From: Haladaptatus sp. R4
GTDB lineage: Archaea; Halobacteriota; Halobacteria; Halobacteriales; Haladaptataceae
NCBI RefSeq assembly: GCF_001625445.1
Contig: NZ_LWHG01000029.1
Span: 310,001 to 374,000 of the forward strand
DNA length: 64,000 nucleotides
Direction: 5' to 3'
The notes under the pieces are model-generated. The model had not been told where the DNA came from. It worked only from the letters and a program-made list of their open reading frames with translations, and did not search any database. A program made the position numbers and the translations under genes. This document shows, in pieces, positions 35,244 to 44,937 of this stretch (position 1 is the stretch's first letter; every line of letters begins with the position of its first letter).

Positions 35244-35259
35244 CCTGTCGTCCGCTTTT

Positions 35260-35370
35260 TCACTCCCTGTTCGTTTTCGCTCGCCTATCCGTTCTCTCCC
35301 TCCCTGTTCGTTTTCTCCCTCCTTGTGCGTTTTCGCTCTCCTTGTCCGCTCTTTCTCTCTTTCCCGCTCA
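35260..35370. repeat. pyrimidine-rich repeat between M81 and chitinase genes
   Basis: CCCTCCTTGTGCGTTTTCGC, CTCCCTGTTCGTTTTC and similar words recur about five times with a period of some 20-25 bases. It is again C/T-rich on the plus strand, as at 19 kb, but with GTTCGTTTTC as the main word. Confidence 0.6.
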
Positions 35371-36752
35371 GTCCTCGTCGTCCTCGAACTGGTGGAACAC
35401 GTCGGCGTACGCCGCCGCGTTCGATTTGTGCAGCGCCCAGAAGCTCAGCAGGCCGATGTCCTTGCTCTCGGCCCAATCGAGCACCTGCTGGGCGGTGTCG
35501 GTCGTGAACCCAGACTCGGCCACGTTCGGCGTCACGCCGAGCATCTCCCAGCGTTCGGCTTCGGACTTGTTCGGGTAGATTCCCGCGAGCCAATCGACGG
35601 TTCCCTGTCCCGCCGACGCCACGATGTCCGCCGTCGTCGGGTTGAAGTCCATCGTCATGATGTTCACGTACTCCAGTTCGACGCCCTGCTGGACCGCGTC
35701 CGAGACCATGTCCCGCGCGGGGGCGTAGTTCCGGTTCTCGATGCCGTTCTGTCCCGCCGGAACGGTGTAGCTGACCGTCACCTCGGGTCGTTCGGACTGG
35801 AGCATCGCCAGCGCCTCGTTGCGGAGTCGGTAGACACTCCCGTCGCGTCCGGATTCGTCCGCGTTCTCGTCGTCGATGTCGAGGTGGGTGACGCCCAACG
35901 TATCGAGGATACCCGCGTAGGCCTCCTTCAATTCGGTGGCGTCCGTCGCGTCGCGGGCGACCACGCGGCCGTCCCAGCCGCCGATGGAGACCCACACGTC
36001 GATGCCCTGGCTCTGAAGCGTCGATATCTCGTCCGAGAAGTCCGACACCGGCCGTTGTCCGCTCGACGTGAGCCATCCGGGGTTCACGCCGTCGCCGGAC
36101 GTCCCGTCGCCGAGGAACGACACGACGATGCGGTCGGTGTTCGCGCCGGTCGTATCCCCGACGACGTCGCCCCACGTCCCCTCGTACGGGGTCGAACGCG
36201 TCGTCGTCCTTTGTGGTGCCGCCGCCGCCCGAATCGCCAACCGAGACGGTACTGCTGGCCGACCCGGTCGCCCCGGCGTCGTCGGTCACGGTCAGCGTGA
36301 CGGTGTAGCTTACCGGCGCTGCCGTAGCTGTGTGTGGTGGTCTGTCCGCTCGCGGTGGTGCCGTCGCCGAACGTCCAATCGTAGGACGCGATGCTGCCGT
36401 CGGAATCCGAGGAGCCGTTGGCGTCGAAGCTCACCGACTCGCCCGGCGAGACGGACGATGACGAGGTGCTGAACGAGGCGGTCGGGGCCGCATTGCCGCC
36501 GCCGCTCCCGTCGCAGGGTCCGACCTTCACCCAGACCGAATCGCTCGGTTCCGGTTCGTTGGCTTGCGTCCACCACTGGGCTTCCCAGAGCGCCCCGTCG
36601 TAGACGACGCGGTCGCCGTCCGTGTACGAGGTGTCCGAGCGCCAGTCCGGATAACCGCTGCAGTCCGCCGCCGCCGCGAGACCGCTCGCGCCGATTCCCA
36701 GTGCTGTCAGTGCCGATACGTCGCGTAGTACGTTGCGTCGTGTGTATTTCAT
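35368..36752 (-). pseudogene. secreted GH18 chitinase A, with two frameshifts
   Basis: An exported chitin hydrolase of about 460 residues joined. The Tat signal (YTRRNVLRDVSAL) starts at the ATG at 36752, followed by a chitin-binding CBM5/12-like module (GYPDWRSDTSYTDGDRVVYD and WWTQANEP), a PKD domain (SYDWTFGDGT) and a GH18 catalytic domain with the motif LDIDDEN (DxDxE). Frame changes lie near 36308-36310 (one extra base within the PKD domain) and in the GGGG at 36188-36191 (one extra base). The catalytic domain is closest to that of chitinase C (38567), a smaller GH18 type. It is the last of three chitinase genes read leftward. Confidence 0.88.
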
Positions 36753-36799
36753 GATCGTGTTCTCGTGTTGTCGTGTTCGTTCTTCGTTTTCTCTTCGCG

Positions 36800-38554
36800 C
36801 TATACGTTCGCCACGATGGTGTCGAGGAGCGTCTCGTTCCAGTCCTGTGCGAGTTCCCAGAACATCACGCCCCCCATGCCGCGGTCCTTGGCGAACTGGA
36901 CTTTTTCGGCGATGGACTGCTCGTCGTCGTAGCTGATGATCGTCTCCTCCTCTTCGTTGACGATGTACGGGACCGCGCCGGGGTCGTGGTACTGCTTCGT
37001 CCAACCCGACTCGCCCTCGTAGTTCTCCTCCAAATCACCGAAGTCGAACGCGCCGGTCATGTCGGCACCGCCGCTTTCCGAGTCGTCCCACGTTCCCGCC
37101 GGGAGGCCCTGATAACTGCCGTACAGTTCCGTACCGTTGAACCCGCGGCCGTAGAACGGTAGTCCGAGCACCAGTTCTCCGTGGTCGGCCGGTGGCGACG
37201 GCGGATACTTCCACTGACCGGGCCAGTAGCCCGTCTCGTCGAGGTCCCCGCCCCAGAGCGTGTCCGCGGCGTACTCGACGTAGTATTGCGTGTCGTACGT
37301 CTCGCCGTACTGGGTGTTGTCGGTCGGGTGGCCGTCACCGTACAGCGGCGCGTTCTGCCCCACGGAGTCCATCCACGACCCCGTGAAGTCGTAGGCCATG
37401 ATGCACGTGTAATCACAGACGTCGCCGATCTGATCGTGCCGGAGGCCACCGGCGTTCCAGTCCGAACCGCCGTTCGCGACCGAGAGCCAGTACCGCTTCC
37501 CGTCCTCGCTTCCGGCCGCGTCCAGCGCGTCCCGGAGCGCCTGTAGGAAGTCGATCTGATTGACGTAGTCCTCGTTGCTGCCGCACTGGCACTTGCCCTG
37601 TTGGCTACCGGGGTGTTCCCAGTCGATGTCCACGCCGTCCAGATTGTACTGTTGGATGATCTCCACACAGCGGTCGGCGAACGTCGCTCGCTTGTTCGCA
37701 CTCGCCGCTATCTGGCTGAACCCTTCGGAGTTGGCCCACCCGCCGACGGATATCTTCACGCGGGTGTCGGCCGCCGCTCCCGACTTGAGTTCCTTGAATT
37801 TCTCCAGGTTCTGCTCGTCTCGATCCTTCATGATGGTCGGCACCGCGTTCTCGGCGTCCACGCCGAGGAACGCGTACTGCACGTCGGTCACCTTGTCCCA
37901 CGGCACGTCCTCGGGGTAGTAGTCGTACTCCGGCGTGGCCTTCCACCCGGGATAGTAGCCGATGATCTTGAACTCGTCCGTCGGTTCGGCGCCGACGGAA
38001 ACGTTCGTCGTCGCCGATGCGCTCGCGCCGCCGTCGTCGGTGACCGTCAGCGCGACCGCGTAGGTCCCCGCCGCGTCGAACGTGTGCGTGACGGTTTCGC
38101 CCGACGCATCGTCGGTGCCGTCGTTCGTGAAGTCCCAGTTGTAGGATGCGACGGTGCCGTCGGAATCGGACGACCCAGACGCGTCGAACGTGACTTCGTC
38201 TCCCGGCGCGGGCACCGACGGAGTCACGGTAAACGAGGCGGTCGGTGATTCGTTGCCGGTTCCGCCGTCGCCGCCGTCACCGCCGTCGCCACCATCGCCA
38301 CCGCCGCTGCCGTCACAGTCGCCGACTTTGACCCACACCGAATCGCTCGCCTCGGGTTCGTTCGCTTGCGTCCACCACTGGGCTTCCCAGAGTGCATCGT
38401 CGTAGACGACGCGGTCGCCGTCCGTGTACGCCGTATCCGACTGCCACGCCGAATAGCCGCTACAGTCCGCGGCCGATGCGACGCCGCTGATACCGTACGC
38501 GAGGGCAGGGGTGGCCAACACTTTCCGCAGGAGGTCCCGTCGTGAGTGATCCAT
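36800..38554 (-). CDS. secreted GH18 chitinase B
   Basis: An intact 584-residue chitinase. Residues 1-29 are a Tat signal (SRRDLLRKV). A CBM5/12-like chitin-binding module (31-79, with YTDGDRVVYDDALWEAQWWT) is followed by a Gly/Asp linker (80-101), a PKD domain (about 103-188) and a GH18 barrel from 195. The catalytic motif is DGVDIDWE at 306-313, Glu313 being the proton donor. VKISVGGW and YDFTGSW are further GH18 marks. It cuts beta-1,4-GlcNAc chains outside the cell. It lies 12 bases behind chitinase C and 47 before chitinase A, all leftward, suggesting a shared operon or recent tandem duplication. Confidence 0.96.
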   Translation of the reverse strand: MDHSRRDLLRKVLATPALAYGISGVASAADCSGYSAWQSDTAYTDGDRVVYDDALWEAQWWTQANEPEASDSVWVKVGDCDGSGGGDGGDGGDGGDGGTGNESPTASFTVTPSVPAPGDEVTFDASGSSDSDGTVASYNWDFTNDGTDDASGETVTHTFDAAGTYAVALTVTDDGGASASATTNVSVGAEPTDEFKIIGYYPGWKATPEYDYYPEDVPWDKVTDVQYAFLGVDAENAVPTIMKDRDEQNLEKFKELKSGAAADTRVKISVGGWANSEGFSQIAASANKRATFADRCVEIIQQYNLDGVDIDWEHPGSQQGKCQCGSNEDYVNQIDFLQALRDALDAAGSEDGKRYWLSVANGGSDWNAGGLRHDQIGDVCDYTCIMAYDFTGSWMDSVGQNAPLYGDGHPTDNTQYGETYDTQYYVEYAADTLWGGDLDETGYWPGQWKYPPSPPADHGELVLGLPFYGRGFNGTELYGSYQGLPAGTWDDSESGGADMTGAFDFGDLEENYEGESGWTKQYHDPGAVPYIVNEEEETIISYDDEQSIAEKVQFAKDRGMGGVMFWELAQDWNETLLDTIVANV

Positions 38555-38566
38555 GATTTTCCCTCC

Positions 38567-40006
38567 TCACTGCACCTGATTGTAGATGTTCGAGAACTCG
38601 TACGGGTCCTGTGCGATTCCGCTACAGGTGGCCCACACCGTCCCGTCGGGACACCCGCCGTTGTCGCGGTCGATGGACCAGAACGCCACGCGCCCGATGC
38701 CCTTCTCCACGACGAACGAGGCGACCTGTTGTGCGTCGTCAAGGTGATGGGTGCCACCGGCGTCGTTGGCTCCGATCATCGGCGTGATGCCGACCATTCC
38801 CCACGCCTCGCTGGACGACACCCCGGAGAATATCTCCACGATGTCGTCGTGCGTGCCGTTGGCCGAATCCTCGATGGTGCTCGCGCTCGGTTCGACCCAG
38901 CCGTAATCCATCGTCATGATGTTGACGATGTCGACGTCCACGCCGTGACTCACCGCGTTGTTCAGGATGTCCTTCCCGTGGCTGGTCAGCCCGGTCGTTT
39001 TACAGCGGAGCGTGTAGGACACGCTGAGATCCGGTCGATCCGACTGGAGTTGACTCAGCGCCTGATTGCGCCGGTCCACTGCGTCCGTGTTCACCGACTC
39101 GATGTCGAAATCGAGATGCGTGACGCCGTAGGTGTCCATCACCTTCTCGTACTCCGATCGTATCTTCGAAACGTCGGTGGTGTCCTGCGCTATCATCGTC
39201 CCCATCGCGCCGCCGAACGAGACGATGACCGTGCCGCCCGCGTCCTGATACGACTGGATTTCCGACCCGTATCCGGCTTCGCCGACGAGTTTGTTGACCG
39301 AACCACCCCACGCGGCGTTACCGCTGCCGTCCGAGAGGACGAACGCCGCCGTGACGGTGTCGTTGCTCGCCTGCCCGTAGATGTCCGTCAGCGTGGTGCC
39401 CGATTTGACGCTCATGTCGTTGTACGGCGCGAACGCCGTACTCCCGCTCGAACTCGTCGTTCCGACCGATATCGTCCGGGTGGCGGTTCCCGTCGCCCCG
39501 TCGTCGTCGGTGACGGTCAGCGTCACGGTGTAATCCCCGTCCGATCCGTACGAGTGGCTTACCGACCCACCCGACCCGGACGCGCCGTCGCCGAACGTCC
39601 AATCGTAGGACGCCACCGACCCGTCCGAATCCGAGGAGTCGCTCGCGTCGAAGCTCACCGACTCGCCCGGAGCGGGGAACAGCGAGGACGCGCTGAACGA
39701 GGCGGTCGGCGCACTATTGCTGGTTCCGCCGTCGCCACCGTCGCCACCGTCGCCGCCGCTCCCGTCGCACGGACCAACCTTCACCCAGACGGAGTCGCTC
39801 ATCTCGGGTTCGTTGGCTTGCGTCCACCACTGGGCTTCCCAGAGCGCGTCGTTGTAGACGACACGGTCGCCGTCCGTGTACGCCGTATCCGATTGCCACG
39901 CCGAATAGCTGCTACAGTCGGCCGCCGACCCGAGCCCGCTTGCTCCTATCGCCAATGCCGAAAGTGCCGATGCATCCCTCAGTAGTCGTCTGCGAGTGTA
40001 TTTCAT
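38567..40006 (-). CDS. secreted GH18 chitinase C
   Basis: An intact 479-residue protein. The ATG at 40006 begins a Tat signal (YTRRRLLRDASAL). A CBM5/12-like module (31-79), a Gly/Asp linker, a PKD domain (about 98-183) and a smaller GH18 domain follow. The catalytic motif is LDFDIE (DxDxE at 299-303, Glu303 donor). FVLSDGSGN and YDAGGTVIVSFGGA-like segments place it with the ChiD/Streptomyces-type or endo-chitinase-like GH18 proteins rather than with chitinases B and D. It is the first gene of the leftward chitinase run. Confidence 0.95.
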   Translation of the reverse strand: MKYTRRRLLRDASALSALAIGASGLGSAADCSSYSAWQSDTAYTDGDRVVYNDALWEAQWWTQANEPEMSDSVWVKVGPCDGSGGDGGDGGDGGTSNSAPTASFSASSLFPAPGESVSFDASDSSDSDGSVASYDWTFGDGASGSGGSVSHSYGSDGDYTVTLTVTDDDGATGTATRTISVGTTSSSGSTAFAPYNDMSVKSGTTLTDIYGQASNDTVTAAFVLSDGSGNAAWGGSVNKLVGEAGYGSEIQSYQDAGGTVIVSFGGAMGTMIAQDTTDVSKIRSEYEKVMDTYGVTHLDFDIESVNTDAVDRRNQALSQLQSDRPDLSVSYTLRCKTTGLTSHGKDILNNAVSHGVDVDIVNIMTMDYGWVEPSASTIEDSANGTHDDIVEIFSGVSSSEAWGMVGITPMIGANDAGGTHHLDDAQQVASFVVEKGIGRVAFWSIDRDNGGCPDGTVWATCSGIAQDPYEFSNIYNQVQ

Positions 40007-40334
40007 GGTTTCTCGACTGAACCGCGATGGAGGCGACGACCAGCGGTCCCGCTCATCTGCGACCGCCCGTTCGTCTCCAAAGCCGCTGGCTATCGCCCCC
40101 GAGTACGCTCTAACTCCTTTGTTTTCTGAACTACGATGGTAAAATATACATATAGAGGTAAATAATTTTCTATAATTAAAATACACTAATTATTGGATAT
40201 AACGTGGTGAGATGCTGGATGGTGGGAAGATGGATGTATTTGGCGCGAAATTGGCCATTCGGCGAAGTTCTCCCCTCGCCCCCTCGACACGATTCGTTCG
40301 TCACGGTTTTGTAATCTTCCGTGCATCGACGAGT
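40007..40334. other. intergenic region between divergent chitinase C and DgoD-like genes
   Basis: 328 bases with an AT-rich centre (about 40136-40200), which should hold the promoters of both genes. A GATGG/GGATGG low-complexity patch lies at 40208-40235. No gene is supported. Confidence 0.5.
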
Positions 40335-41487
40335 ATGGAAATTACCGGCTACGACCTGTACGAACTTCCGCCCCGATGGCTGTTCCTGAAGATCGAAACC
40401 GACGAGGGTGTCGTCGGGTGGGGTGAACCCATCGTCGAGGGACGTGCGAAGACCGTCCGGGCGGCGGTGTCGGAGATGCTCGACGGCTATCTGGTCGGGC
40501 GTGACCCTCGACAAATCGAGGACCACTGGCAGGCGCTGTACCGGAGTGGGTTCTATCGCGGCGGTCCCATTCTCATGAGCGCCATCGCCGGAATCGATCA
40601 GGCGCTGTGGGACATCAAGGGGAAGTACTACGACCTCCCCGTCTACGAACTGCTCGGCGGGAAGTGCCGGGACAAGATTCGCGTGTACCAGTGGGTCGGC
40701 GGCGACCGTTCGTCGGACGTCATCGAGGAGGCCAACCGACTCGCCGACACCGGTTACACCGCGCTGAAGATGGACGCGACGAACCAGACCCGTCACATCG
40801 AGACGGCCGCCACGATAGACCGGGTCGTCGACCGTATCCGGGGGGTGCGGGACGCCGTGGACGACACGGTGGACCTCGGCGTCGATTTCCGCGGTCGCGT
40901 CTCGAAGTCGATGGCGAAGACGCTCACCGCCCGGTTGTCCGACTGCAACCTCATGTTCGTCGAGGAACCCGTCCTCCCGGAGAACGTCGAACACCTCCCC
41001 CGAATCGCCGAGGGGTCACACGTTCCCATCGCCACCGGGGAACGACTGTACTCCCGATGGGATTACAAGCCGGTCTTCCGCGGCGGGGCGGTGGACCTCA
41101 TCCAACCCGTCGTCTCCCACGCCGGGGGCATTTCGGAACTGGTGAAACTCGACGCGATGGCCGAAGCACACGGACGTGGCCGTCGCCCCGAACTGCCCGC
41201 TCGGTCCCATCGCGCTCGCGGCGTCGTTGCAGGTCGATACCGTGATTCCGAACCTCGCCGTGCAGGACCACGGGTTCGACGTCCACCCGTCGGCCCGCGG
41301 CCCCGCGTATGACTACCTCGAAGACGCCTCCGTTTTCTCGTTCGAGGACGGCTACCTCGACGTTCTCGACGGACCCGGTCTCGGTATCGATATCGACGAG
41401 GCCGCCGTCGAGGAACGGTCGGAGGGTCACGTCGAGTGGTACAACCCGACGTGGCGAAACGAGGACGGCAGCATCGCCGACTGGTAA
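40335..41487 (+). pseudogene. D-galactonate dehydratase-like (DgoD type) enolase-superfamily protein 1, frameshifted
   Basis: A sugar-acid dehydratase that would turn an aldonate into its 2-keto-3-deoxy form. The ATG at 40335 starts MEITGYDLYELPPRWLF. Seen are GGPILMSAIAGIDQALWDIK, the metal-site strand DLGVDFRGR, FVEEP, and ATGERLYSRWDYKPV, which is diagnostic for the galactonate/gluconate dehydratase group. One extra G near 41170 shifts the frame in AMAEAH; the rest (VAVAPNCPLGPIALAASLQ to DGSIADW) follows. The joined length of 383 residues equals that of the paralogue at 57006-58157. An IclR regulator lies directly downstream. Confidence 0.88.
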
Positions 41488-41535
41488 TCCCGGTCATCGA
41501 CCAGTACTACTCGGCACCGATTTCGAATCACGAAA

Positions 41536-41542
41536 TACTTAT
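41536..41542 (+). promoter_or_regulatory. TATA element of the first IclR gene
   Basis: TACTTAT lies 25-31 bases before the ATG at 41567. The same word at the same distance precedes the second IclR gene (51427-51433). Confidence 0.5.
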
Positions 41543-41566
41543 CAGCATTTAATTCCATACGTGGGT

Positions 41567-42309
41567 ATGGATGATGGTGGCCAGACATCGATGGTTTCGG
41601 CGCCGAAGAAGACGTTCGCCCTGATTACGACGATGGCGAACCGCGGTGGAACCGTCGGGATTTCCGAACTCGCCGACGCGTTGGGATTCACCAGAAGCAC
41701 CACGTACAAACACCTGGCGACGCTGCGGGAGTTGGGATACGTCGAGAAGGACGGGGTCGAATACTCCCTTTCGTACCGCTTCCTCGAAATCGGTTCCCGA
41801 ATCCAGTACGATTCCGACCTCTATCGCGCCGGACGGCCCGCCATCGACCGACTGGCGACGACCACCGACGAGACGGTCAGCCTCGTCGTCAAACAGGGAT
41901 CGTCGGCCATCGACCTCTACCAGTCCACGGACACCCCGTCGAAATCCGAACTCACCGACCGCTATCTCCACTGTACCGCCGCGGGAAAGGCCATCCTCGC
42001 GCGTCTCTCGCCGACGGAAATCGACGCGATACTCGACGACGTCGGACTCCCCGAGCGGACGGACAACACCATCACCGACCGGGACCGACTCGAACGCGAA
42101 CTGGACGGTATCCGCGAGCGCGGCATCGCCATCGAGCGGGGCGAACAGCACCCCGAGCGAAACGGCATCGCCGTCGCGCTGAACACGACGGCGACGTCGC
42201 CGCTGTGTACGTGGCGGGGCACGCTGATCGATTGAGTAGCAAGCGACTCGAAGAGAACGTTCCGGGGCTGGTGCTCGGCACGGTCCGACAGCTCAAAACG
42301 GCACTCTGA
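41567..42309 (+). pseudogene. IclR family transcriptional regulator 1, frameshifted near the end
   Basis: A regulator of about 247 residues. The winged helix-turn-helix is at about residues 15-75 (VGISELADALGFTRSTTYKH); the IclR effector domain follows, with LHCTAAGKAILARLSP and ERTDNTITDRDRLERELDGI. A missing base near 42193 (GCGACG where GCGGACG is expected) ends the first frame at 42235; the true C-terminus continues as VAAVYVAGHADRL and ends at 42309. The ATG at 41567 fits the TATA spacing. It lies 80 bases behind the DgoD-like gene and likely controls it, sensing a sugar acid (inference). Confidence 0.87.
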
Positions 42310-42534
42310 GACGAAACGCCGAGTCTCTACGAGAATCGTCGTCTTCTCAGTAGTTGTAACTACACGCCAACCAAACACTTCTCCTCGAAACAAATGGGAC
42401 GTTCGAGGCCTCCCTCTCATCCGAATCTGCGCACGTCTTCGTAGAGTTCGCTCTCCCATCGCACGCTCAACGATTGCCACTCTGATCGCCTCCTCGAAAA
42501 AACTCGAACTTTTCGCTCTGACCGTTCCCGGTCG

Positions 42535-44204
42535 CTAGAGATGGTCGAGCATCGCGTCCAGCAGCACCTCGTTCTTGTCGTTGGCGAACGCCCAGAACAT
42601 CACCCCGCCGAAGTCGTTGTCCACGGCGTAATCGGTCTTGGCACCGATGGACTGCTCGTTGTCGTAGGTGATGAAGATGTCCTTCGACGGCGAGTAGAGC
42701 CACGGGACCTTCGCCGTGTCGTCCCAGTAGTAGTCGTACGCCGAACTCGGTTCGAGGTTCTGATTGATGTCCCAGAACTCCTTGACGCCGTTGTCCTGCC
42801 CCCACGTTCCGCTGGCGGCGCCGTCGAACGACTGGTACAGCCCGTCGTTCGTGCTGCTCGTGACGTTGGCGAAGCTCCGGCCGTAGAACGGCATCCCCAT
42901 CGAGAGCTGTGACGCGTCGAACGCCGTGTTGGCCCAGTAGTTCATCGAAGCGTTGACGTTGAAGTCCGACGCCCGCGGCGACGGGTCGTTCGACTTGGCG
43001 TACAGCGGCGCGTCGTGGTTGGTGTAGTCGTCGAACGCGCCGTGGTAGTCGTAGGCCATGACGCTCGCGTAATCGAGCGCCTCCGCGTTCGCCGCGTGGT
43101 CCAGACCCTCCGCCTTGTCGGGGTCGGCGGACATCGCCGCGGTCAGGAGGTACTCCTTACCGTCCGCCGCCTCGGCGTCGTCGAGTTGCGAGCGGACTTC
43201 CTGCAGGAGCTTCGTGAACCGCGCCTTGTCACCGTCGCGGACGACGTTTCCGGATTTGCCGCCGCCGCCCGGATACTCCCAGTCGATGTCGATGCCGTCG
43301 AAATCGTTCTCCTGCATGATGTCGATGGCCGTACTCGCGAACCGCTCGCGGTTCGCCTGCGTGTTGGCCGCATCGGAGAAATGCGTCGAATCGCTCCATC
43401 CGCCGATGGAGAACAGGAACTTCGTGTTCGGGTCGTCCACGAGGCTGTCGAAGCCGGTCCAGTCCTGCCACGACTTCGGTTGGAGAACGTTCATCGCCGC
43501 GCTCTCCTGAATGTAGTCCACGGTGCCGTCCTGTTCGACCGTCAGGAACGCGTAGTTGACGTGCGACACCTTGTCCACCGGGATGTCGCCCGGATAGTAG
43601 TCCCGGTCCCATTGGGACCACTGCATGTAGTAGCCCGTGACGCGTTGGTCGAGCGACGTTCCGCCGTCGGCGACGGTGACGGTCTTCGTCGCGGAACCGG
43701 TCGCGCCCGAATCGTCGGTCACGGTCAGCGTGACGGTGTAGTTACCGGCGCTGCCGTAGCTGTGCGTGACGCTTTGGCCAGTCGCGCTGCTGCCGTCGCC
43801 GAACGTCCAGTCGTAGGACGTCACGGACCCGTCCGAGTCGGAGACCCCGAGGCGTCGAACGTGGCCGTCTCACCCGGCGCGGGTGAAATCGGGTTCGCGG
43901 TAAACGAGGCGGTCGGCGCAGTGTTGCCGTCCCCGCCGTCGCCACCGTCACCGCCGCTCCCGTCGCACGGGCCGACCTTCACCCAGACGGAGTCGCTCGT
44001 CTCGGGTTCGTTGGCTTGCGTCCACCATTGGGCCTCCCAGAGCGCGCCGTCGTAGACGACGCGGTCGCCGTCCGTGTAGGCGACGTCCGACTGCCAGTCG
44101 GAGTAACCGCTGCAGTCCGCCGCCGTCGCCAGCCCGCTCGCGCCGAGCGTCAGCGCTGAAAGTGCCGATACCTTGCGTAATACGTTGCGTCGCGTTTGTT
44201 TCAT
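42535..44204 (-). pseudogene. secreted GH18 chitinase D, frameshifted
   Basis: A chitinase of about 556 residues joined, closest to chitinase B in its catalytic domain. The Tat signal (QTRRNVLRKVSAL, ATG at 44204), CBM5/12-like module (GYSDWQSDVAYTDGDRVVYD), Gly/Asp linker, PKD domain and GH18 barrel are in order. The catalytic motif is DGIDIDWEYPGG; FLFSIGGWSDS and MAYDYHGAFD also fit. A base is missing at about 43840-43846 in the PKD domain (SGSS becomes SGSP plus a shifted frame). It stands alone, about 2.5 kb from the other three chitinase genes, and reads leftward as they do. Confidence 0.9.
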
Positions 44205-44387
44205 GGATTCGATTGATGGGGTCGTGACTCACGACCGGCATCGGTGTGCCGAAACTGTGTGACCGACCCTCATGGTTGGTTTGAGAGCACAACGATTTAA
44301 ATTCATCTATTACTATAAAATAATATTTACATCTGGTACAGAACATTAAATTTTGCTGTCCTCTCGCGTCCGCATACGACGGGGCGA

Positions 44388-44404
44388 GTGTTTCGTCATA
44401 GTGA
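44388..44404 (+). repeat. 17-base direct repeat, copy 1
   Basis: GTGTTTCGTCATAGTGA, exact copy at 44694-44710, 306 bases away. Both are preceded by a GGGG-containing segment. Confidence 0.7.
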
Positions 44405-44693
44405 CACCCGTTTCCGCAGTGAACACTTACGACCGTGGGAACGCAGTCGACTGGATCCGTTCGAAACGCGAGGTCCCGTGAACCTACCCCAATCTTCGGT
44501 CCGTTCCGACTCCATCCCATTTCTCAGAACGAAATCCTCGTCGTAGTCGGTTTGAACACCCCTCGACTGGCACTTCCACTGTGCGTCCCTTGTCGGTCGC
44601 TTCACCGATTTCGTGCGCAGCAACCGTTCGCGCTCGTCGTACGTTCGCCGAACGAGGCCGTCCGTCACGCATACGGCATCCGTGACGGGGGAC

Positions 44694-44710
44694 GTGTTTC
44701 GTCATAGTGA
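44694..44710 (+). repeat. 17-base direct repeat, copy 2
   Basis: Exact copy of 44388-44404 in the same orientation. Confidence 0.7.
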
Positions 44711-44937
44711 TAGTCGCGTCGGAAGCGTCCCGCCGTCGCATTTCTCCCGACGTTCGCCGCGATAGTTCGTCGTTGAACCACTCGGAACTATTACAACAAT
44801 ATCTCTGTAATGGATTCGGAGGCGACGGCATTCCCCGGTCACGAACCACCCGAGTTCCGATTCGTGGCACGGTTCGTCGTCCGCACCCGTTCCGCACTCC
44901 GCCCCATCCGTCTTTGTCCGTCTTCGTCCGTGCCGTC

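Larger units (their letters stand above)
44205..44937. other. intergenic region, 733 bases, no supported gene
   Basis: The left part is AT-rich (44285-44355, with ACTATAAAATAATATTTAC) and should hold the chitinase D promoter. The rest has open frames on both strands without recognisable features. A 17-base exact repeat (44388-44404 and 44694-44710) brackets the middle, which may be the remains of an inserted element; no transposase is visible. Confidence 0.5.

Noticed and set aside
35220-35578. C-terminal extension of the M81 peptidase (602-residue frame)
   Set aside because: The extra 120 residues come from a pyrimidine repeat and antisense chitinase DNA; the conserved MlrC domain ends near 35195.
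38546-39985. 479-codon plus-strand frame opposite chitinase C
   Set aside because: It is antisense to an intact chitinase with clear domains; its Arg/Val/His-rich translation has no motif and reflects codon bias on the other strand.
44205-44937. insertion sequence in the chitinase D upstream region
   Set aside because: Only a 17-base direct repeat is present; no transposase remnants or inverted ends were found.
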